Assembly: GCA_016844425.1 (NCBI GenBank)
Contig: JAERML010000071.1
Coordinates: 1-14,994 of the forward strand
DNA length: 14,994 nt
Source of the DNA: Bacteroidota bacterium
GTDB lineage: Bacteria > Bacteroidota > UBA10030 > UBA6906
Direction: 5' to 3'
Translations under genes and position numbers: made by a program
Shown: piece by piece, positions 1 to 6,996 of the stretch
How positions within the stretch are numbered: position 1 is the stretch's first letter
Layout of the letters: every line of letters begins with the position of its first letter
Notes under the pieces: model-generated
Seen by the model: only the letters and a program-made list of their open reading frames with translations
Database searches by the model: none
Told to the model about the DNA's origin: nothing

Positions 1-959
1 CAGGCGGCCAGAGGGTCTTTTCCTTCAAAGAGAATCCTGTGCACCTCCGCAATGATAGGCGTTTCGACACCCACTTTGAGGGAAAGGTAATACGCTGATT
101 GCGTTGTTGCAACACCTTCGGCGATCATCACCATTTCGGAGAGAATATCCGGCAGCTTCCGCCCCTTCCCGATCTCCACACCCACGTGCCTGTTGCGGCT
201 GTGTCGGCTCATACAGGTGACCATAAGATCGCCAATGCCGGAAAGGCCTGAGAATGTCCTGAGGTGCGCTCCCATGGCAACACCCACGCGTGCAATTTCC
301 GCGATGCCGCGAGTCATCACTGCCGCCTTGGTATTGTCTCCCAGGTTTGCCCCATCGATGATGCCTGCGGCAATAGCAATGACATTCTTGAGCGATCCGC
401 CGATTTCCACACCGCGCAGGTCTGTGCTTGCGTAGACTCGGAAACGGGGCGTCATGAACGCCGTCTGCACCTTCTGTGCCGTTCCCGGATCGAGAGATGC
501 CGCCACAACCGTGGTAGGGATACCTTTACTCACTTCCTCCGCGTGGCTCGGGCCAGACAGCGTGGCAATGTTGCTCAACGGGAGATCCGGAAGGGCATCG
601 TGCAACATCTCGGACATCGTCATGAGTGTGCCGTTCTCAATCCCCTTGGCAACATTTACCATAGTCACATCCCGGAGCTCCATCTCCCGAAGTCCCGCCA
701 TTACTCCCCGCAGGTATTGGGAAGGAACCGCGCCAACGATCATTTCTCGATCCGCTACGGAGTCGCGGAGGTCGCTGGTAACGAGAATACTCTCAGGGAT
801 CGGGACGCCGGGAAGGAACGATGGGTTCTCTCGGAGAGCCCGGATGTCCTCAGTATAGCTCTCGCGATAGGACCAGAGTGAAACGTTGTGGGAGTTGTTG
901 GCGAGCAGGATGGCGAGGGTGGTACCCCAACTCCCGGCTCCGAGAACTGCAATACGCAT
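1..959 (-). CDS. gpsA: Glycerol-3-phosphate dehydrogenase [NAD(P)+], C-terminus cut by window edge
   Basis: This cytosolic enzyme reduces dihydroxyacetone phosphate to sn-glycerol-3-phosphate, the backbone for phospholipids. The frame opens with ATG at 959 (MRIAVLGAGSWGTTLA) and stays open for 319 codons to the window edge. The Rossmann dinucleotide motif GAGSWG is at residues 7-12. Further family blocks are VAKGIE near residue 105, SGPSHAEEV, SLKNVIAIAAGI (which carries the catalytic lysine in characterised homologues) and GIGDLMVTC followed by SRNRHVG. The family is usually about 330-340 residues, so only a short C-terminal tail is missing. It lies 82 bases downstream of plsY, whose enzyme consumes its product, so the pair forms a two-step phosphatidate module. 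I see no Shine-Dalgarno motif before the ATG; the preceding bases are pyrimidine-rich. Identification is secure from the motifs. Confidence 0.96.
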   Translation of the reverse strand, partial: MRIAVLGAGSWGTTLAILLANNSHNVSLWSYRESYTEDIRALRENPSFLPGVPIPESILVTSDLRDSVADREMIVGAVPSQYLRGVMAGLREMELRDVTMVNVAKGIENGTLMTMSEMLHDALPDLPLSNIATLSGPSHAEEVSKGIPTTVVAASLDPGTAQKVQTAFMTPRFRVYASTDLRGVEIGGSLKNVIAIAAGIIDGANLGDNTKAAVMTRGIAEIARVGVAMGAHLRTFSGLSGIGDLMVTCMSRHSRNRHVGVEIGKGRKLPDILSEMVMIAEGVATTQSAYYLSLKVGVETPIIAEVHRILFEGKDPLAA

Positions 960-1041
960 GATGGGAAAGAAGGTGAATCGTTTCAAGAATGGGCGCCTGA
1001 CCAACAGTGTCTGCCAGGCTGAACTGCAACCGAGAGGAATG

Positions 1042-1710
1042 CTACTTGTTGAACAGTGGTATCCGTGCGATCCGGTTTTCCGTCCCCTTGAGCAGCCGCT
1101 TGATGTTGGAGCGGTGGGTATAGATGATCAAGAGCGAGATGCCGATGCTGAAAAAAATCAGCGTGTTGTAACCTGGCACTTCTACCATGAAAATGTTCTC
1201 CCGGAAGAACATGGTAAGCGGGAACGCGACCGCCGCGCTAAGTGAGCCCAGCGAGACATAGTGTGAAATCAGGAACACGATAGCGAAGACCCCAAGTGAT
1301 ACGGCCACTTCGACCGGGGCGACCCCAATGAGCATGCCACCAGCAGTGGCAATCCCTTTCCCACCTTTGAAACCGGCAAACAGTGTCCAGATGTGGCCAA
1401 GGATGGCCGCGCAGCCAGCGATAATTTGAACAACGGTGAAGTCATCAAAGGGTGTCTTGTTCTCAAACGGAATGGGACCGTACATCAGACGGGCAATCAC
1501 CATCGTTGCAAGAAGGCCCTTGGCCATGTCCATCGCAATCACGAAAACCCCCGCCTTCCAGCCAAGGACGCGGATGACGTTCGTCCCACCGGCGTTACCG
1601 CTACCATGCTGACGGATATCTATCCCCCGCCTCATCTTTGCGACGATGATGCTCGTCGGGATTGAGCCGACGAGGTAACTCAGGATCGCGATGATGGTAA
1701 TGGGCAGCAT
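1042..1710 (-). CDS. plsY: Glycerol-3-phosphate acyltransferase PlsY (acyl-phosphate dependent)
   Basis: PlsY is an inner-membrane enzyme that moves an acyl group from acyl-phosphate to the sn-1 position of glycerol-3-phosphate, giving lysophosphatidate. The 222-residue product matches the family's usual size of about 200-220. All three family motifs are visible: GSGNAGGTNVIR (residues 36-47), GFKGGKGIATAGG (about 113-125), and HRSNIKRLLKGTENRI near the C-terminus. Hydrophobic helices are seen at about residues 3-24, 53-73, 94-112, 127-150, and twice more before the tail. The start is ATG at 1710, preceded by an AAAAAGG stretch about 5 bases upstream, a plausible ribosome site. It is followed by gpsA, which makes its substrate. 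A 101-base gap with a candidate promoter and a hairpin separates it from ispD upstream. Confidence 0.96.
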   Translation of the reverse strand: MLPITIIAILSYLVGSIPTSIIVAKMRRGIDIRQHGSGNAGGTNVIRVLGWKAGVFVIAMDMAKGLLATMVIARLMYGPIPFENKTPFDDFTVVQIIAGCAAILGHIWTLFAGFKGGKGIATAGGMLIGVAPVEVAVSLGVFAIVFLISHYVSLGSLSAAVAFPLTMFFRENIFMVEVPGYNTLIFFSIGISLLIIYTHRSNIKRLLKGTENRIARIPLFNK

Positions 1711-1737
1711 TCTGACCTTTTTCCGCTTAAGTAACGA

Positions 1738-1760
1738 CCCGTGTCTTCATCGAACACGGG
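1738..1760. other. Hairpin in the ispD-plsY gap
   Basis: A perfect 7-bp inverted repeat (CCCGTGT / ACACGGG) encloses a 9-base loop. Read on the minus strand it is followed by TCGTTACTT, not a run of T, so it is a poor intrinsic terminator. It lies 4 bases downstream of a candidate -10 box. If that promoter is real, the stem would sit at the 5' end of the plsY mRNA, where it could affect stability or initiation. The repeat is seen directly; any role is inference. Confidence 0.4.
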
Positions 1761-1764
1761 CGTA

Positions 1765-1793
1765 AAGATAGGGAAACCGTTGAAGAGTTGCAA
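1765..1793 (-). promoter_or_regulatory. Candidate promoter for plsY-gpsA
   Basis: On the minus strand, TTGCAA (1793-1788) is followed after exactly 17 bases by TATCTT (1770-1765). Each matches the sigma-70 consensus at four of six positions. The second element, read as TATCTTTA, also nearly fits the Bacteroidota -7 pattern TAnnTTTG. It lies in the longest gap between genes here, just after the ispD stop and about 55 bases before the plsY start. A short degenerate match like this can arise by chance. Confidence 0.35.
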
Positions 1794-1811
1794 GGGGAGG
1801 CTCCTACCTGC

Positions 1812-2501
1812 CTATTTCCGCCGTTTCATCAAAATTTTCGCCAGTTCCAAGTCTCTCCGTGTCGTGATTTTGAAGTTTCGTTCATCCCCCTCCACAATCC
1901 TGACCGCGATCCCCAATCGTTCGACCAACGACGACTCGTCTGTTCCTGTAAAACGATCCCGATTTGCTTTCTGGTGTGCCTTCAGCAGCACGTCATACCT
2001 GAACCCCTGGGGGGTTTGCACCGCCCAGAGATTGCTTCTATCAAGTGTCCTCTGGTAGAAACCGCGCGGGTATTCAGTCTTTATGGTGTCCTTCAACCTT
2101 ACTCCAACCACCGCCGCGCCCCCCTTTTGCGCTGAACGGATGACCTGCCGAATGCTTGCCGGCGAAACGAGTGGGCGAACGGCATCGTGAACAAGAACGA
2201 TATCAGGTCTATTCTTGAACGACATCAACCCGTTCCGAACAGAGTCTTGTCGTTCGCGGCCACCCGGGACCACCGCCGTCACTTTCGTCAGTCCCGCCCG
2301 TGCCATTTCTCTTGAAACGGATACCACATTTGCAGGAGGAACAACGACAACTACCTCACCAACCTCCTTCAACGAATGGAATATTGTCACTGTCGTCCTG
2401 AGAATTGGCGAACCTTCAAGGAGATGGAATTGCTTCGGAACGCGTCCTCCAAAGCGCACCCCCTTTCCACCCGCCGGAATGATGACGCCTACACTAGGCA
2501 T
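1812..2501 (-). CDS. ispD: 2-C-methyl-D-erythritol 4-phosphate cytidylyltransferase
   Basis: IspD joins CTP and 2-C-methyl-D-erythritol 4-phosphate to give CDP-ME, the third step of the MEP isoprenoid pathway, in the cytosol. The open frame runs further upstream, but the family's N-terminus fits ATG at 2501 (MPSVGVIIPAGGKGVRFGG). This gives 229 residues, the normal size. The CTP-binding signature AGGKGVRFGGRVPKQF spans residues 10-25, with the expected Arg16 and Lys23. Other blocks are VPGGRERQDSVRNGL (78-92), VHDAVRP (104-110), LWAVQTPQGF (158-167), TDESSLVE (188-195) and NFKITTRRDLEL (209-220). The start codon overlaps the end of the upstream permease gene by 8 bases (ATGCCTAG), which suggests translational coupling. 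No ispF is visible next to it, although the two are adjacent or fused in many bacteria. Confidence 0.96.
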   Translation of the reverse strand: MPSVGVIIPAGGKGVRFGGRVPKQFHLLEGSPILRTTVTIFHSLKEVGEVVVVVPPANVVSVSREMARAGLTKVTAVVPGGRERQDSVRNGLMSFKNRPDIVLVHDAVRPLVSPASIRQVIRSAQKGGAAVVGVRLKDTIKTEYPRGFYQRTLDRSNLWAVQTPQGFRYDVLLKAHQKANRDRFTGTDESSLVERLGIAVRIVEGDERNFKITTRRDLELAKILMKRRK

Positions 2502-4329
2502 TCTTCTTACCGAAATACTCGATAACAAAAGTGAACTCGGGGAACATTTTAGGAAGACGCATGATACTGAAGACCATAACGCCGGTGGCAATCCGGTCGA
2601 TCCACGAGGAAAGGGGCCATCCGAAATGAAGCGTAATATTTTTGTGAGGCAGCTCGTACTTGAAAACATAGAGGAGCTCTGTGATGCTGTCAAATAGGGT
2701 TTGTCCCGATTGTGCAAAGCGATAGTGGTTGGGAGAAACCCGCTCGGGAATGCCGGCCCGGGGAGAGTAGAAACTGACAAATGCCACATTCGGATCAGGA
2801 ATACTACCTCCCTCCATCGGTCTCTTGAAGTAAATGTCCAGGTTATCACCTTGTGCATCCGCAAGTGCAAAGACCATCTGCAGTGGACTGTCAGTCGCCT
2901 CGATCACCTGACGCTCGGGAGCCCGCTTCCTGGCAATGAAGAGGCCAACGAAAAGGAAAAATGCCGTGGCGCCAGACCACAACCCCACACCGTACGGCTT
3001 GCTGATGGCAAGGTACGCAAAGCAACTCAAGAGGATGATGAAGATGAAAACGCTCCCCACACGAGAGGTATGGTACGCTCTTATCTCTTTTGTGCCGGTG
3101 AAGTACCGGTAAATCAGCAGGCTGCCGATGTTGATGGTAAAGGAGGCCACGAGACTCAATGCGTACATCTGGGCAAGGATCTCCTGACTTCCCTCAGTCA
3201 CAAGGATGATTGTGCTGAAAAGTATGGCGTTGACAATGTGGAGACGCACAAGCGATTGTCGCCGATTAGTCTTGAGGAACCACTCAAATCGGTACCGGTG
3301 CGCAACGCGTTCGAGCAGCTCGCTCGCGGCAACAAACGCGGTGTTCACTGCCATTACCAGCGCAATGCTGGCAATGACGGCAACAACGACCCCAAAGGCA
3401 ACGCCGTTCAACCGAGCCGCGAACTGGGTAATCAGGTCCGTTTCATGCTCTGCAGGATCAATCCCCGAACTCAAGACGAGCGCGGTAATAAGCGGGGTGA
3501 AGATGCCGATGGTCAGCGCGAGAAAAACATATGCCCGCCGAATGTCGTGCCAGTCGCGTACCAATCCTGCGGTTTGTACGACTGACTCGATCCCTGAATA
3601 CGCCAGTATGGAGCCTGAAATGCAGATGATGATAAAACCATAACCCTTGAAGAACCCAAGCTCATCCACCTGCAGAGCGGAATAACTGAAGCTGTCGCCG
3701 ATAGCTTTCCATGACGATCCACCAGCCTCGAAGAGGGCGGAGCCCAGCAAAACCAGAAGGACCGTCCCCACCACAAAGAAGATTCCAAACGTGACCTTGG
3801 CATTCTCTCTGATCCCAAGGATGTTGAGGAAGGCAATGCCCCAGATAATGGCAAATTCAAAGACAATCTTCCCATACCACGGCAGTGAGACGAAGGTCAG
3901 GCCGTTTTCGACGGCACTGACCGTGGAAATGCTGGCCGTGAGGACATACACCACCAGAATCGACGCCACCGCAACGAACGAGACCGTGTGGCCGAGGACA
4001 ATATAAGAGAACGAATAGACTCCTCCACCTTTGATCTTATGGTGTTCGAGGATCTCTGCAATTTCGACCATGCGCGTGGAAAGAAAGCGCATGAAGAGGG
4101 AGGTTATGGCAATGAACGCAATTGCATACGACCCGATGAAGCGGAATGCTTCACTCGGAGCATAGAAAATGGACGTCAACTCGTCCATCAAGGTGATGAC
4201 CGCAATCGACAGCCAGGTAAGCCACCACCGGCCGCCGCTGAAATACGAAAGGAGGTCCTTCTTCCGGTAGAGCCAGAAGAATACCCCGACCACCACGACA
4301 ACTATCAGAGTAAGGAATGTAAGCTTCAT
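2494..4329 (-). CDS. APC-superfamily amino acid permease with soluble C-terminal domain
   Basis: This is a 611-residue integral membrane protein. About 13 hydrophobic helices lie between residues 3 and 466: one extra N-terminal helix (3-21) ahead of a roughly 12-helix core typical of the amino acid/polyamine/organocation permeases. The loop HHKIKGGGVYSFSYIVLG (96-113) resembles the conserved APC segment after the first core helices, and helix 7 carries GSILAYSGIESV (238-249). From about residue 467 a soluble tail of some 145 residues follows a basic ARKRAPER stretch; I do not recognise its fold. The substrate cannot be read from the sequence. The start is ATG at 4329, 19 bases after the queA stop, with only a weak purine-rich site. 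The stop overlaps the ispD start by 8 bases, placing it in a queA-permease-ispD operon. Confidence 0.8.
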   Translation of the reverse strand: MKLTFLTLIVVVVVGVFFWLYRKKDLLSYFSGGRWWLTWLSIAVITLMDELTSIFYAPSEAFRFIGSYAIAFIAITSLFMRFLSTRMVEIAEILEHHKIKGGGVYSFSYIVLGHTVSFVAVASILVVYVLTASISTVSAVENGLTFVSLPWYGKIVFEFAIIWGIAFLNILGIRENAKVTFGIFFVVGTVLLVLLGSALFEAGGSSWKAIGDSFSYSALQVDELGFFKGYGFIIICISGSILAYSGIESVVQTAGLVRDWHDIRRAYVFLALTIGIFTPLITALVLSSGIDPAEHETDLITQFAARLNGVAFGVVVAVIASIALVMAVNTAFVAASELLERVAHRYRFEWFLKTNRRQSLVRLHIVNAILFSTIILVTEGSQEILAQMYALSLVASFTINIGSLLIYRYFTGTKEIRAYHTSRVGSVFIFIILLSCFAYLAISKPYGVGLWSGATAFFLFVGLFIARKRAPERQVIEATDSPLQMVFALADAQGDNLDIYFKRPMEGGSIPDPNVAFVSFYSPRAGIPERVSPNHYRFAQSGQTLFDSITELLYVFKYELPHKNITLHFGWPLSSWIDRIATGVMVFSIMRLPKMFPEFTFVIEYFGKKNA

Positions 4330-4348
4330 GCAGGGTTCGTCTGCCTAC

Positions 4349-5386
4349 TCATATGATCAGCGTCGCGTCGCCGTAGCTGTAGAACCGGTACCCTTCTTTG
4401 ATGGCTTTCTTGTACGCCCGCATGATGAAGTCGCGCCCCGCGAAGGCCGCGGTAAGCATCAAGAGAGTCGACTCCGGCATGTGGAAGTTGGTGATCAGTC
4501 TGTCTGTGATCTTGAAATCATACGGCGGGAAGATGAATTTGTCTGTCCATCCCTTGTTGCTCTTGAGATGGCCATCCGTGGTAACGCTCGACTCCAGTGC
4601 CCGGCAGGTGCTGGTGCCCGCCACGAACACATTTCCCTTGTTATTAATGACTCTGTTTACAACATCGACGGTGGACTCCGGAATCTCGTAGTACTCAGAA
4701 TCCATTTTGTGTTTGGTCAGGTCTTCTACTTCTACCGGACGAAATGAGCCCAATCCGATATGGAGAATGACGGGAACGATCTTCACCCCCTTTTTCTTAA
4801 GCGTGGTGACAAGGCGGTTGGAAAAATGGAGTCCCGCCGTCGGTGCGGCCACGGCACCCAACGATTTGGCAAAGACTGTCTGATAGGTCTCCTTGTCCTT
4901 GTCGGTCGGGTCACGCTTGATGTAGTACGGTAACGGCATCTTCCCGATTCGCTCAATGATCTTGAAGAAGTCGCTGGTGACGTTGAAACGGACCGTGCGG
5001 CCCCGAGAAGTGGTATTGTCGATCACCTCGCACCATAGTTTACCGTCATCAAAAAAGATCTTGTTGCCGATGCGTACCTTCCGTGCCGGGTCGACGATTA
5101 CGTCCCAGATATTCTCGTCCTTGTTCAGCTCGCGAAGGAGAAACACCTCGATCTTCGCGTTGGTTTTTTCCTTCCGTCCGAAGAGGCGGGCAGCAAACAC
5201 CTTTGTCTCATTGACCACGAGGCAGTCGCCTTTTTTGAAATACTGAACGATCTCCGAGAACTTCTTTTCCGTGGTCGATTCATCCGCCCGATTCAGCACC
5301 ATGAGGCGCGCGCTATCGCGCGGGTGCGCGGGATGCTTCGCAATGAGGTTGCGCGGAAGTGGGTAACGAAAATCTGAGAGCTTCAT
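4349..5386 (-). CDS. queA: S-adenosylmethionine:tRNA ribosyltransferase-isomerase
   Basis: QueA transfers and isomerises the ribosyl part of SAM onto 7-aminomethyl-7-deazaguanine in tRNA to give epoxyqueuosine, the penultimate step of queuosine synthesis at the wobble base of GUN anticodons. The 345-residue product starts MKLSDFRYPLPRNLIAKHP and contains the family blocks VNETKVFAARL, AAPTAGLHF, HIGLGSFRPV, GTSTCRALES and LITNFHMPESTLLMLTAAFAG, ending with FYSYGDATLII. An ATG three codons upstream (5395) directly abuts the AGAGGAG ribosome site with no spacer. The ATG at 5386 has a 9-base spacer and aligns with the usual family N-terminus, so I chose it. The gene follows ppdK after 77 bases that contain a strong hairpin, and the permease gene follows 19 bases downstream. 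Confidence 0.96.
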   Translation of the reverse strand: MKLSDFRYPLPRNLIAKHPAHPRDSARLMVLNRADESTTEKKFSEIVQYFKKGDCLVVNETKVFAARLFGRKEKTNAKIEVFLLRELNKDENIWDVIVDPARKVRIGNKIFFDDGKLWCEVIDNTTSRGRTVRFNVTSDFFKIIERIGKMPLPYYIKRDPTDKDKETYQTVFAKSLGAVAAPTAGLHFSNRLVTTLKKKGVKIVPVILHIGLGSFRPVEVEDLTKHKMDSEYYEIPESTVDVVNRVINNKGNVFVAGTSTCRALESSVTTDGHLKSNKGWTDKFIFPPYDFKITDRLITNFHMPESTLLMLTAAFAGRDFIMRAYKKAIKEGYRFYSYGDATLII

Positions 5387-5395
5387 ACTGGACAT

Positions 5396-5402
5396 CTCCT
5401 CT
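5396..5402 (-). promoter_or_regulatory. Ribosome binding site of queA that decides its start
   Basis: AGAGGAG on the minus strand is a strong Shine-Dalgarno match. It ends immediately before the ATG at 5395, leaving no spacer, and 9 bases before the in-frame ATG at 5386. The second start is therefore much more likely to be used. Confidence 0.65.
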
Positions 5403-5419
5403 TAACTGAGTGAAACACG

Positions 5420-5454
5420 TTCCCCTGCCGGCCCAGAGACTGCCGGCGGGGGAA
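5420..5454. other. Strong inverted repeat between ppdK and queA
   Basis: Two 13-base arms (5420-5432 and 5442-5454), complementary except for one central position, enclose a 9-base loop. The stem is very GC-rich (CCCC and GCCGGC blocks). On the minus strand it begins about 9 bases after the ppdK stop and ends about 33 bases before the queA start. Neither side has the T-run of an intrinsic terminator, so it may instead be a 3'-end stabiliser, a pause or partial terminator, or a processing site that separates expression of the two genes. The structure is plain in the sequence; the role is inferred. Confidence 0.5.
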
Positions 5455-5463
5455 AGAATCATC

Positions 5464-6996
5464 CTAGTTGCGGCTCTTACGCTTGGCCCGTGAAGAGTTC
5501 CGCGATAATTTCCTTGGTGAAGTCTTCGACGATGCATCCATCAAAGACGCACGCGCTGCCGCGAGACGCGCGATCGGCACCCGGAACGGCGAGCAGCTGA
5601 CATAGTTGAGGCCGATCAAGTGGCAGAACTCCACCGATGACGGGTCGCCGCCGTGCTCTCCGCAGATACCCACCTTCAGATCAGTGCGGACCGAGCGACC
5701 TTTTTCCACGGCGATCTTCATAAGCATCCCGACACCATCACGGTCAATCACTTCAAACGGATCCTTGGCATAGATCTCTTTCTCGACGTAAGGGATGAGG
5801 AACCGCCCGGCATCATCGCGGCTGACCCCCAGCGTGGTCTGCGTCAGATCGTTGGTGCCGAAGCTGAAGAACTCCGCTACCGTCGCTACTTCATCCGCGG
5901 TGAGGGCACCACGAGGAATCTCGATCATGGTGCCGACGAGATACTTGAACTTCACCTTTTTCTCCTGCATCACTTCGGTTGCCACACGCCGGACAATTTT
6001 CTCCTGGTGCGCCAGTTCCTTCACATTCCCAACCAACGGGATCATGATTTCCGGCTCCACCTTGATGCCGCGGGATTGGACGTTTGCCGCTGCTTCGAAA
6101 ATAGCACGTGCCTGCATCTCCGTGATTTCCGGAAAGATTATACCCAACCGGCAACCGCGGAACCCGAGCATCGGGTTGAATTCATGCAGACTCTCAACAC
6201 GTTGGTGGACTTTCTCATAACTGATGCCCATTTGTCCGGCAAGCTCGCGCTGCTGACGCTCTTCGTGCGGAACGAACTCGTGCAAAGGAGGGTCGATGGT
6301 GCGGATGGTGACCGGTCTGCCGTTCATCGCCTCAAATATTCCCTCGAAGTCTGCGCGTTGGAGCGGCAGCAACTTGGCAAGGGCAAGACGGCGCTCCTGT
6401 TCGGTATCGGCAAGGATCATCTCCCGCATGGGACCAATTTTCCCCTCACCGAAGAACATGTGTTCTGTACGACAGAGCCCAATCCCCTCAGCACCAAAGG
6501 CAACGGCGTTCGAGGACTGATCAGGCTGGTCAGCGTTCGTCCTGATTTTCAACCGACGATATTTATCTGCCCAGGACATGATCTTGGAATACTGCTGGTA
6601 AACCGGTGAATGGGTCGGGTCAAGCGTCTTATCGATAAGAACTTGCAGGACCTCCGACGGTTTGGTGGCAACCTTCCCTTCGATCACCTCGCCCGTTGTT
6701 CCATCAAGCGAAACCCAGTCGCCTTCGCGGACGACCTTTCCTTTCACCCTCATAGTATGGGTCGCGTAATCGATTTCCAGCGCTGAGCAGCCGGCAACAC
6801 AAACTTTCCCCATCTGTCGTGCCACAAGTGCTGCGTGTGACGTCATGCCGCCCCGGGCAGTGAGAATGCCCTCCGCGGCATCCATCCCTTTGATATCCTC
6901 AGGGGAGGTCTCGATACGAGTGAGAATCACCTGCTCTCCTCGCTTCTTCCACTCCTCTGCATCACTCCTCTGCATCCGGTGCATTGAAGACCACAC
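5464..6996 (-). CDS. ppdK: Pyruvate, phosphate dikinase, C-terminal part (frameshifted half)
   Basis: This frame encodes the phosphohistidine domain and the PEP/pyruvate-binding TIM barrel of PPDK, which interconverts pyruvate + ATP + phosphate with PEP + AMP + pyrophosphate. The phosphorylated-His motif is [18 protein letters not shown], about 50 residues from the frame's start. Later come [30 protein letters not shown] and the catalytic-cysteine motif [15 protein letters not shown]. Homology begins at [14 protein letters not shown], so the residues before it from the GTG at 6996 are read out of frame and are not real PPDK sequence. Other possible starts are ATG at 6984 or 6975, or GTG at 6930, which has AGGAG 5 bases before it. 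The tail after SLMDASS is an unusual basic Ser/Arg/Lys-rich extension of about 20 residues. The other half lies directly upstream; together they would form a protein of about 925 residues. Confidence 0.85.
   Translation of the reverse strand: MWSSMHRMQRSDAEEWKKRGEQVILTRIETSPEDIKGMDAAEGILTARGGMTSHAALVARQMGKVCVAGCSALEIDYATHTMRVKGKVVREGDWVSLDGTTGEVIEGKVATKPSEVLQVLIDKTLDPTHSPVYQQYSKIMSWADKYRRLKIRTNADQPDQSSNAVAFGAEGIGLCRTEHMFFGEGKIGPMREMILADTEQERRLALAKLLPLQRADFEGIFEAMNGRPVTIRTIDPPLHEFVPHEERQQRELAGQMGISYEKVHQRVESLHEFNPMLGFRGCRLGIIFPEITEMQARAIFEAAANVQSRGIKVEPEIMIPLVGNVKELAHQEKIVRRVATEVMQEKKVKFKYLVGTMIEIPRGALTADEVATVAEFFSFGTNDLTQTTLGVSRDDAGRFLIPYVEKEIYAKDPFEVIDRDGVGMLMKIAVEKGRSVRTDLKVGICGEHGGDPSSVEFCHLIGLNYVSCSPFRVPIARLAAARASLMDASSKTSPRKLSRNSSRAKRKSRN
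6951..6976 (-). repeat. Perfect 13-bp tandem duplication that frameshifts ppdK
   Basis: On the minus strand the 13-mer GATGCAGAGGAGT occurs twice in direct succession (6976-6964 and 6963-6951). With one copy the gene would read [14 protein letters not shown], which matches the PPDK family without a break. The second copy adds 13 bases (one more than four codons), and the first frame ends at once in TGA (6964-6962). The signature is that of slipped-strand duplication, and precise loss of one copy would restore the gene. Confidence 0.95.

Noticed and set aside
991..1021. Short inverted repeat GCCTG...CAGGC in the plsY-gpsA gap.
   Set aside because: Only a 5-bp stem with a long loop and no T-run; this is expected by chance.
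2502..2870. N-terminal extension of IspD by about 123 residues in the same open frame.
   Set aside because: The extension is low-complexity sequence read antiphase within the permease gene and has no family similarity. The family N-terminus begins exactly at ATG 2501.
2701..3585. A 294-codon plus-strand frame opposite the permease.
   Set aside because: The translation is a polar, compositionally odd mirror of a membrane-protein gene, with no ribosome site or motif.
5653..6609. A 318-codon open frame on the plus strand opposite ppdK.
   Set aside because: It lies entirely inside coding sequence with strong PPDK motifs on the other strand. Its translation is His/Arg-rich with no recognisable domain. 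It is a shadow of codon bias.
6951..6980. Programmed +1 frameshift in ppdK at GAG-UGA, like the RF2 (prfB) site.
   Set aside because: A purine-rich GAGGAG abuts the stop, but the spacing and the P-site codon GAG (which would have to re-pair with AGU) do not fit the prfB design. The perfect 13-bp duplication explains the frame change fully.
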